From Hyphomicrobiales bacterium (GTDB taxonomy: Bacteria; Pseudomonadota; Alphaproteobacteria; Rhizobiales; Xanthobacteraceae), in the NCBI GenBank assembly GCA_017305555.1, contig JAFKKM010000009.1, positions 166,032 through 230,031 of the forward strand: a stretch of 64,000 nucleotides of DNA. The letters are read 5' to 3'. The position numbers and the translations under genes were made by a program. Of this stretch, positions 58,002-64,000 are shown in pieces (position 1 is the stretch's first letter; each line of letters opens with the position of its first letter). Under the pieces are notes generated by a model. That model saw only the letters and a list, made by a program, of their open reading frames with translations, was not told the origin of the DNA and did not search any database.

Positions 58002-58618
58002 GGAGCATAAGCGTCATAGCCTGGATCATGTCAGCCGACCTGAGCTGGTTGATGTGCGCCCAGGCGGGCGATGCCCCCGATCGCCTGAAGGAATGCGCGC
58101 GGTTCGAGGGAATGGAACGCCTGAAATGCGTCGACGAACTGCTCGGAGAAGCGGCGGAGCCGGCCACCCCGGCGCCGGATCGAGAGCACAACTGGTTCAT
58201 CAGCGAGACGACCTCGCCGGTGGATTACAAGCCGCAAATCACGGCCAAGACCATGGGGCGCCCCTCGACAAAGGACGCGCCCTCCTCGATTTCGATCCAC
58301 TGTCGCGCCGGCCACACCTCGCTGATGATGTCGACCGCGGCCTCGTGGCGACAGCCCGAGCAAGGCGAGGTGAAGGTAACGTACAAGATCAACGACGAGC
58401 CGTCCGTCGAACAACGCTGGCGCACCACAGACGGAGGCAGGAGTCTGATCTTTCAGGGCGACGCCGTGCGCCTCTTGCGCGCAATGCCGGAGGACGGTCG
58501 ATTTCTGATCAAAGTTTACGCCGGGGGCACCGTGCCTTACGAGAGCACGTTCCGATTGACCAACCTGGATGCCATTCGGCGCAAATTCGCAACCGCCTGC
58601 CACTGGCCGGGCCTTTGA
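57998..58618 (+). CDS. TagO/VasI-like protein (type VI accessory-like domain), orphan
   Basis: The ATG at 57998 overlaps the TAXI stop (ATGA), giving 206 residues. The N-terminus is a weak signal peptide ending near AQAGDA. The next part, ARFEGMERLKCVDELLG, is the Cys-bearing leader of the VasI family. The body matches the VasI/TagO domain: WFISETTSPVDYKP, ISIHCRAGHTSLMM, VKVTYKINDE, RWRTTDGGRSLIF and STFRLTNLDAI end with FATACHW. In type VI clusters this protein is an accessory; no other type VI gene is visible here. Confidence 0.75.
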   Translation: MRSISVIAWIMSADLSWLMCAQAGDAPDRLKECARFEGMERLKCVDELLGEAAEPATPAPDREHNWFISETTSPVDYKPQITAKTMGRPSTKDAPSSISIHCRAGHTSLMMSTAASWRQPEQGEVKVTYKINDEPSVEQRWRTTDGGRSLIFQGDAVRLLRAMPEDGRFLIKVYAGGTVPYESTFRLTNLDAIRRKFATACHWPGL

Positions 58619-58703
58619 GCGACGTCCCACCCGCCGCTGCCATCACTTGGCGGAGTAATTGAGCCGGATCCTAGAGCAGGTTTCGTTGAGATAGAATCAT
58701 AAT

Positions 58704-58833
58704 GCGTCATGGCCGGATTCGTTCGGGCCATCCGCGTCTTTGATCTTGCGAAAACGTCAAGACGTGGATGACCCGGCATATAGGCGAGCCAAAGCGACGC
58801 CGTTGTTCGAACTGCAATGGCCGGGCATGACCG
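58704..58833. repeat. intergenic inverted-repeat element (GTCATGGCCGG type)
   Basis: GCGTCATGGCCGG at 58704-58715 is mirrored near the right end by GGCCGGGCATGAC (ending 58832), with inner arms GCGTCTTTGA and TCAAGACGTGG. This is the layout of a palindromic intergenic element that I recall as common in Bradyrhizobiaceae. It fills most of the 247-base gap between the convergent TagO-like and HlyD genes. Confidence 0.6.
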
Positions 58834-58865
58834 ATTTTGACGTTTCCATCAAAACGCAACTCGCC

Positions 58866-60365
58866 CTAGTTCTCCCGCATGCCGCGCCGTATCGCATCCG
58901 TCATGGGCTGCGTCAGATAGGCCAGAACGGTGCGCTCACCGGTGGCGATCAGAACGTCGGCCATCATCCCAGGCTTGAGCTTTTCACGGATACTATCGGG
59001 AAATTTCGCCACCTCCACCGAGACCTTGACCTCGTAATAGGGTTGGTGCGTCGCCTCGTCCCGAACCGCATCGGCTGCGATCGAGAGGACTTCCCCCACC
59101 GCGATAGGGGTGGAGCGGGCCTTGAACGACGGCAGCCGAATTTCCGTGGGCAAGCCGACCTGCACATGGTTGATATCGAGGGACGACACCTTCGCCGCAA
59201 CCACGAGCACGTCATTATCGGGCACGATCTCCATCAGAGTCTCACCCGGCTTGATCACCGCGCCCACGGTATGGACCTTCAAATTTACAATGCGTCCGGA
59301 GCGCGGCGCGCGGACGTCCATCCGTGCCAGAACGTCAGCGGCGACCCGAAGTTTCTCGCGCGCATCGGCAAGTTGCGCTCCTGTCTCGGCCAGCTTCGCG
59401 GTCGCTTCCTCCAGAACCTTCTGTCCGACCTGATCGATCTGCAGCCGCGACTCGTCGATAGCGCGGCCATAGCGCGCGATGTCGGCCTCATAGGCGCCGA
59501 TCTTTCCGTCGAGTTCGGCCTTGGTGCGCTCGAGGGCGGCAACGCGTGGGAACGCGACGATCCCCTGATCGGCGAGCGGCTTGAGCTTGGCGTATTCCCG
59601 GCTCACGCTGTCGGATTGCGCGCGCGAAGCCTCGCGCTGGGCATCGTTTGCCTGGATCTGTCGCTGCGCCTGGGCGATGCGTTCTTGGAGAATCGATATC
59701 TCGATTTTTCGCGCAGCGCGGCGCTCGTCGAAACGCCGTCTCTGATCGTTCATCGCGCGTTGCGCCGATGGATCCGAGGTCTTTTGCGTCAACTCGGCGG
59801 GAAAAGCAATTTTGTCGCTTCCCCCGGCCTCTGCCCGCAGGCGCGCCTGCTCGGCAACGGCGGTATAGACGGCCGAGCGTGCGATCTCCTCTTTCGCCCG
59901 TTCCTGAGTGGCATCGAGCTGCAGCAGAACCTGCCCCTCCACCACATGAGCGTCGCCGGTCACCATCAGGCGCTGCACGATGCCGCCCTCAAGGTGCTGC
60001 ACCGTTTTCCTGTCGCTCTCGACCACCACCGAGCCGGTTGCCACCACCGCGCCATCGATCGAAGCCAGTGCAGCCCAGCCACCAAGCACGACGAACGTGA
60101 ACAACACAATCGCAAAGCCACGCCGCGCCGGCGTATGCCAATCGCCGGCCCCGTCAGCATCGTTTCGCCCCCAGTACCCTTTCAACACGACCGACAGCAT
60201 GATCCGCGTCCGCCGGACGAGCCGCCTCGCCAGCACCCGCAGATCGGCGATGTCTCTGGCCAGAACATCGGACAGTCGGGGTTTGCCACCCTTGTTGAAA
60301 CGCAGCAGCCCTGCAATCATATCTTGAGAAAATCTCTCTCGAAGCGACATCTTGTTGCCCATCAT
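58866..60365 (-). CDS. HlyD-family type I secretion adaptor (system 2, PrtE type)
   Basis: A 499-residue membrane-fusion protein. It starts with an unusual ~80-residue cytoplasmic extension, then one membrane helix (GFAIVLFTFVVLGGWAALAS near 112-131), a lipoyl half (ATGSVVVESDRKTVQHLEGG), a long coiled-coil hairpin, and the second lipoyl half with VRAPRSGRIVNLKVHTVGAV near 355. The C-terminal beta-barrel includes EIRLPSFKARSTPI and LKPGMMADVLI. QHLEGGIVQ is a hallmark of PrtE/AprE-type adaptors. The start overlaps the exporter stop (ATGATG at 60360-60365). Confidence 0.93.
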   Translation of the reverse strand: MMGNKMSLRERFSQDMIAGLLRFNKGGKPRLSDVLARDIADLRVLARRLVRRTRIMLSVVLKGYWGRNDADGAGDWHTPARRGFAIVLFTFVVLGGWAALASIDGAVVATGSVVVESDRKTVQHLEGGIVQRLMVTGDAHVVEGQVLLQLDATQERAKEEIARSAVYTAVAEQARLRAEAGGSDKIAFPAELTQKTSDPSAQRAMNDQRRRFDERRAARKIEISILQERIAQAQRQIQANDAQREASRAQSDSVSREYAKLKPLADQGIVAFPRVAALERTKAELDGKIGAYEADIARYGRAIDESRLQIDQVGQKVLEEATAKLAETGAQLADAREKLRVAADVLARMDVRAPRSGRIVNLKVHTVGAVIKPGETLMEIVPDNDVLVVAAKVSSLDINHVQVGLPTEIRLPSFKARSTPIAVGEVLSIAADAVRDEATHQPYYEVKVSVEVAKFPDSIREKLKPGMMADVLIATGERTVLAYLTQPMTDAIRRGMREN

Positions 60366-62203
60366 TGCCTCGTCGCGTGAGCCGGACGCGGCGGATTCGA
60401 AAGGTGCATGTTGCGGGGGACACCGTCGACGCGATGATGCGCGTCGGCGGAGTGGCGGCGCTCGGCCGGCACCCGCGCCTCGCGGTGCATGGGCGTGACG
60501 GCTTGCCCCAGCAGCACGGGAAGAAGTTCGTCGCGCGTCCCGACGCGGCCCAGCCGTCCTTCGTGCATGAAGACGATCTTATCCACTAAGGCGAGCAGAT
60601 TGGGCCGGTGGTTGATGATCACGACCGTCACGCGCTGCTTCCGCAGCATCTGGATCGCATCGGCAAGGGCCCGGTCACCGTCGCCGTCCAGATTGGCGTT
60701 CGGCTCGTCGAGCACGACCAGCACCGGCCTTCCGAACAGCGCGCGCGCCAGCCCGATGCGCTGCCGTTGACCGCCTGAAAGACCCGCCCCGTTGTCCCCT
60801 ATGACGGTGTCATAGCCCTTGGGAAGACGCTGGATCATGCCATGCGCGGAAGCCAGTTGCGCGGCCTCGACGACGGCCTCGTCGGTTGCGTCATCGCGGA
60901 ACCGAGCGATGTTGTCGCGTACCGTGCCGGCGAACAATTCCACATCCTGCGGAAGGTAGCCGAGGCTTTGTCCAAGGAAATTCGAATCGAAATGCCGCGT
61001 GTCGTTGCCGTCGATCCGCACGCAGCCATGAACCACGGGCCAGGCGCCGACCAGCGCCCGCGCCAGCGAGGACTTTCCGGAGCCGGATTGCCCGACCACG
61101 GCAACGACCTCGCCGGGAGCCAGGCGAAACGAAACATCCGCGACGGCCGGCATCTGCGATCCGGGAACGTGGACGGTTACGGCTTCGACCGCGACTTCGC
61201 CTGCCAGCGGCGGTAACCGCGTGGGCGGGCGCTCCGCGGACCGGAGACGAAGCGCGGCCTCAAGCCGCGCATACGCGGTCCGTGCGGCGACGAGCGCCTT
61301 CCACTGCGATACGGCGGCCTCCACCGGCGCCAGCGCCCGCCCCATAATGAGTGAGGCGGCGAACAGAACGCCTCCCGAAATCTCTTGCTGAATCGCGAGG
61401 TAGGCTCCCACGCCCATGATCGAGACCTGAAGCGCCATCCGCAGGAACTTGGAGATCGCAAGCAGCGTGCCGCCGCGCTCGCCCGCCCGGGCGCTATCGA
61501 AAAGAGCCTGATCGTGCGTGGAGCTCCACGCGGTACGCACGGCAGGTCCCATGCCAAGCGCGCGGATCGCCTCGGCGTTGCGCAGCGAGGACGTCAAGCG
61601 GTCCAGGGCATGAAGATTTTTCGCCGCCGCCGCGATCAGCGGCGCCTTGGTGGCGCGTTTGTTGAGGAAGGCCAGCATAAGAATAAGAACCGCTCCGATC
61701 GATGCCACCAGGCCAATCAAAGGATGCAGCAGGAAGCACAGCGCCAGGAATATCGGCGTCCACGGCACGTCCATCAACGACGTGATCACACCGCCCGACA
61801 AGACTTCGCGCAGCGTATCCACGTCCCGAAGCAGTTGGACATGACGCGAACTGCCGGTGCTGAGGGATTGCCCGAGCGCGGATTCGAAAACTTCTCCCGC
61901 GAGAATCCGGTCGAACCGGATTCCGATTTGCACCAGAACCCGACTGCGAAAATGCTCGAGCGCCGCGTAGCTGACGAACAGCGCGAGCGCGATCAGCGTC
62001 AGCAGCAAGAGGGTCATTCCGTTCCGGCTGGTCAGCACACGATCGTAGATCTGCATCGTGTAGAGCGGTGAGACGAACACCAGCAGGTTTATGAAGATCG
62101 ACAAACCGCCGGCAGCGAACAGGCCGGGACGTATCTGACGAAACCCATCCGCGAGCGCGGAGGCCTTTGTCGAAGTGTGCATGTGCGTATCCAGGCTTGC
62201 CAT
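60362..62203 (-). CDS. type I secretion ABC exporter (system 2, PrtD type)
   Basis: From the ATG at 62203 (MASLDTHMHTS) the protein has 613 residues; the frame extends to 62365 through the upstream hairpin without family sequence. There is no C39 domain, as in PrtD/AprD. Membrane helices span ~30-320 (LFAAGGLSIFINLLVFVSPLY and following). The ATPase has Walker A GQSGSGKSS, signature LSGGQRQRIGLARAL, Walker B VLVVLDEPNANLD and H-loop NHRPN. A ~45-residue His/Arg-rich tail extends past the normal end. The order substrate (62396-63907), exporter, adaptor on the minus strand is that of protease-type type I systems. Confidence 0.93.
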   Translation of the reverse strand: MASLDTHMHTSTKASALADGFRQIRPGLFAAGGLSIFINLLVFVSPLYTMQIYDRVLTSRNGMTLLLLTLIALALFVSYAALEHFRSRVLVQIGIRFDRILAGEVFESALGQSLSTGSSRHVQLLRDVDTLREVLSGGVITSLMDVPWTPIFLALCFLLHPLIGLVASIGAVLILMLAFLNKRATKAPLIAAAAKNLHALDRLTSSLRNAEAIRALGMGPAVRTAWSSTHDQALFDSARAGERGGTLLAISKFLRMALQVSIMGVGAYLAIQQEISGGVLFAASLIMGRALAPVEAAVSQWKALVAARTAYARLEAALRLRSAERPPTRLPPLAGEVAVEAVTVHVPGSQMPAVADVSFRLAPGEVVAVVGQSGSGKSSLARALVGAWPVVHGCVRIDGNDTRHFDSNFLGQSLGYLPQDVELFAGTVRDNIARFRDDATDEAVVEAAQLASAHGMIQRLPKGYDTVIGDNGAGLSGGQRQRIGLARALFGRPVLVVLDEPNANLDGDGDRALADAIQMLRKQRVTVVIINHRPNLLALVDKIVFMHEGRLGRVGTRDELLPVLLGQAVTPMHREARVPAERRHSADAHHRVDGVPRNMHLSNPPRPAHATRQ

Positions 62204-62334
62204 GGCAGGCAGCGTCAAACGATTAAAATTGCAGGCGGTCGAGCGTCGAAGTTCGCATCCCAACATTCTGCGGAGTGCAGAAAGCCCCCTTCCTGGCGGT
62301 CGCCGCGGCTGCGGGCGATCCTTCAGGTCGTTCT

Positions 62335-62368
62335 CATATGCGGGGCGCGCGTGCGCGCCCCGCATATG
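62335..62368. promoter_or_regulatory. perfect 16-bp inverted repeat (strong hairpin) between substrate and exporter genes
   Basis: CATATGCGGGGCGCGC at 62335-62350 is followed after GT by its exact complement GCGCGCCCCGCATATG at 62353-62368. It lies 27 bases after the stop of the histidine-rich gene and 131 bases before the exporter start on the minus strand. There is no T-tract. A partial transcription attenuator or mRNA-stabilising hairpin, which lowers exporter expression relative to substrate, is the likely role by analogy with other type I operons. Confidence 0.75.
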
Positions 62369-62395
62369 TCTCCGTCAACGAAAGTCCCTTCAAAC

Positions 62396-63907
62396 CTAGA
62401 GGTGCCAGGCGTGATGGTCGAAGTGATGCCCGCCGTGATGGTCGGAGTGATGGCTGACCGCATCGGCTAGATGAATCCCGGCATCGGCGAGGCCGGTTGA
62501 AGCCGGGTCTGTCGCGCCGTTTCCGGCCGCAGCCGTAGCGGGCGTCCAAGACGTCGGATGGATTCCCGACGCGGCTCCCGTTCCGCCCGTGGCGAGCTGC
62601 GAGAAATCGAGCGCTTGATGGTGATGATAGTTCTGGTGGTTCTGATGGTGATGACCACCATCGGTTGCCGCTGTGGAACCACCCGAGACGCCACCGCTGC
62701 TCGCGCCGGCGGTCACGCCACCATGGACGGCGGCGTCATTGCTCGCCGCATGTGTGCCGCCATTCGAATGCGTCGCGGATGGCGCGGTGTCACCCGAGCT
62801 TCCCGTGGTGATTGCGCTGGTGGGATCAGCCGAAGGCATCGCGCTCGTGGCCGCACTGTGCTGTTGCTGGTGATGATGATGGTCCTGGCGATGATGACCG
62901 CTATCCGTCGTGGCCGACGTCGAACCGCTCGAGGTGCTGCCGCTGCTCGAGCCCGTGGCCGCACCACCGTCAACAGTGGTACCGTCACCCGCAGCGGTAT
63001 GGGTCCCGCCACTGGAGCCGGTCGTTGCATTGCCGCTCGGATCCGTCGGAGGGATCGCACTTTCGCCCGAGTTCCCCGTGCTGATGGCGCCGGTGCCATC
63101 GGCGGGCAGCGGCGCGCTCGCGGTATTGTGCTGCAGGAAGACGCTCTGCAGCTCCGGCGAACTTTCGAGCGCCGTGTCGCCATTCTGCGATCCCCACGCA
63201 TAGGCGTAATCGAAGGCCGGATTTGGAACGTGCGCCGACCAGTGATCGAGCATCGCCTGCTCTTGCGCTGCCGACGGCATCACGTAACGGCCGCCCTGGT
63301 CGTTGACCCAGTTACCACCCCCAAACGTCTGGAACACCGGAACGATCTGGCTCGCCGGGATCCCGGCGGATTCGGCCGCGGCTACCGCTTTGTCGATCAT
63401 GCTGTAGTCGACGGGGCCCGAACCCGACCGCACCGGGTACGGATCGATGCCGAACAGATCGATGTGGGTATTGGCGGGGTTGTAGGTGTTCGCGAAAGTC
63501 GGATTATCCGAAGGCCCCATGTTCATCATAGTGATGAAGGTCTTCGCTCCGGGGAAATTGGCGTGAATGTAATCAGATTCCGCCTTGAGATTCGCCGCCG
63601 TCACCAGCGTGTTATACTGTCCCGTCGGATCCGGCTCATCCTTGAGATAAAAGCCGAACACTTTCGAATTGCCGACGTAGGGCTTCAGCGCATCGATGAA
63701 GCTCTGCGTAACGCCATCGCCTTGATCAAGATAGACCATGCCTTGCACGCCAGCCGGCAGCGCGTTCAGCTCGCTAACCGACGAAACGTCGGCCAAGTTG
63801 AAGCCCGCGGCCGCTGGAGCGTAGTTTCCCCGTGCATCGAAGTTGTTACCTGTGACGTTGCCCCCTTGGCTTGATCCAGTGTGAAGTAGACTCTGGCCCC
63901 ACGACAA
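62396..63907 (-). CDS. TIM-barrel-like protein with His/Ser/Gly/Thr-rich repeat tail, paralogue B; 5' end cut by IS3 element
   Basis: The ORF has 503 codons, but the first ~15 (from a TTG at 63907) read into the IS3 flank; homology with paralogue A starts near GNNFDARGNYAPAAAGFNLAD. Residues ~16-265 form the TIM-barrel-like domain (FGFYLKDEPDPTG, LFGIDPYPV, VPVFQTFGGGNW, YAYAWGSQNGD). The tail holds two imperfect ~75-90-residue repeats, each ending in a His cluster (HHRQDHHHHQQQ and HHHQNHQNYHHHQ), then a His-rich end HHSDHHGGHHFDHHAW. There is no signal peptide or RTX motif in what remains. Its place directly upstream of a PrtD/PrtE pair suggests it is the type I cargo. Confidence 0.75.
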   Translation of the reverse strand: MSWGQSLLHTGSSQGGNVTGNNFDARGNYAPAAAGFNLADVSSVSELNALPAGVQGMVYLDQGDGVTQSFIDALKPYVGNSKVFGFYLKDEPDPTGQYNTLVTAANLKAESDYIHANFPGAKTFITMMNMGPSDNPTFANTYNPANTHIDLFGIDPYPVRSGSGPVDYSMIDKAVAAAESAGIPASQIVPVFQTFGGGNWVNDQGGRYVMPSAAQEQAMLDHWSAHVPNPAFDYAYAWGSQNGDTALESSPELQSVFLQHNTASAPLPADGTGAISTGNSGESAIPPTDPSGNATTGSSGGTHTAAGDGTTVDGGAATGSSSGSTSSGSTSATTDSGHHRQDHHHHQQQHSAATSAMPSADPTSAITTGSSGDTAPSATHSNGGTHAASNDAAVHGGVTAGASSGGVSGGSTAATDGGHHHQNHQNYHHHQALDFSQLATGGTGAASGIHPTSWTPATAAAGNGATDPASTGLADAGIHLADAVSHHSDHHGGHHFDHHAWHL

Positions 63908-64000
63908 GGACCAGAGATGAAGCGCAACAGGTTCACCGAAGACCAGATCATCGGAATATTGAAGGAACAGGAGGCCGGGGTTGCGGTCGCCGATCTGTGC
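63868..64000 (+). mobile_element. IS3-family insertion sequence, left end (partial)
   Basis: The element enters from within the 5' end of the histidine-rich gene and runs off the window. Its first gene starts at 63917. The exact left terminus cannot be fixed, because the other end and the target duplication are outside the window; a TG about 63872 is a candidate. The boundary is placed just outside the last codon that matches paralogue A (~63862). Confidence 0.6.
63917..64000 (+). CDS. IS3-family transposase OrfA (partial, runs off the right edge)
   Basis: The 28 visible residues start MKRNRFTEDQIIGILKEQEA and continue GVAVADLC. This is the N-terminal helix-turn-helix (HTH_Tnp_1) of OrfA from IS3-family elements of the IS407-like group. 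The rest of OrfA and OrfB would lie beyond the window. Confidence 0.88.
   Translation, partial: MKRNRFTEDQIIGILKEQEAGVAVADLC

Noticed and set aside
57998..58618. A type VI secretion cluster
   Set aside because: Only the VasI/TagO-like gene is present; no tss sheath, Hcp, VgrG or ClpV gene is visible in the window.
58740..60380. A 546-codon open frame on the plus strand
   Set aside because: It is antisense to the HlyD gene of system 2, which has full family motifs; the plus-strand product has no recognisable domain.
62550..63130. Possible CRISPR or simple-repeat array in the His-rich region
   Set aside because: The repeats are degenerate coding repeats in phase with the reading frame, with no uniform spacers.
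62558..63874. A 438-codon open frame on the plus strand
   Set aside because: It is antisense to the His-rich gene, is extremely Arg-rich and shows no domain.

Overview
The window (64 kb, GC-rich) reads as a chromosome segment of an alphaproteobacterium of the order Hyphomicrobiales, most likely the Nitrobacteraceae/Bradyrhizobiaceae group (Bradyrhizobium, Rhodopseudomonas, Afipia and relatives). This rests on the housekeeping run (deacetylase-xseB-dxs-tlyA, then DUF1194, aroC, fabI), on two intergenic inverted-repeat elements of a kind I associate with that group, and on codon use. The genus is an inference; no rRNA or tRNA gene was recognised.

Region 1 (1-25.7 kb) is mostly conserved core genome: the end of a 5'-nucleotidase, a GrpB protein, a histone-deacetylase-like amidohydrolase, xseB, a membrane alpha/beta hydrolase, dxs, tlyA, a TrmA/RlmD-type methyltransferase, a DUF1194 protein, a chemoreceptor, clpS, two tandem class III nucleotidyl cyclases, aroC, a histidine phosphatase, fabI, an ECF sigma/anti-sigma pair, waaC, galE, an MsbA-like exporter, an FAH-family enzyme, an amino-acid-type binding protein and a DegT aminotransferase.

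Region 2 (25.7-29.7 kb) is gene-poor. It holds one small ORF, a double-domain universal stress protein and a decayed IS66 transposase. It looks like the junction between the core and an accessory block.

Region 3 (29.7-64 kb) is a surface-polysaccharide and protein-secretion island. A five-gene operon (sugar nucleotidyltransferase, DegT aminotransferase, priming sugar transferase, epimerase, Wza-type export protein) and a second run (GT4 glycosyltransferase, TIM-barrel-like secreted protein, O-antigen-ligase-type membrane protein, Wzc-like copolymerase, nucleotidyltransferase/P-loop kinase fusion, second P-loop kinase, flippase) together supply most functions of a Wzx/Wzy-type pathway. Only one conventional glycosyltransferase is visible. 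The flippase is interrupted by an in-frame TGA.

Two complete type I secretion pairs (ABC exporter plus HlyD adaptor) lie inside this island. Each is preceded on the same strand by a large candidate substrate. The first is a 1646-residue protein with duplicated 430-residue modules flanking Ig-like repeats and a SapM/AcpA-like phosphatase. The second is a TIM-barrel-like domain with a His/Ser/Gly/Thr-rich tail, whose 5' end has been cut by an IS3-family element at the right edge. A paralogue of that TIM-barrel-like domain sits in the polysaccharide run. Between the two halves lies an unusual operon of a long coiled-coil protein, an orphan TAXI-type binding protein and an orphan TagO/VasI-like protein. 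The strongest candidate for an undescribed system is this composite locus, in which polysaccharide export is physically joined to two dedicated type I exporters and their non-RTX cargo.
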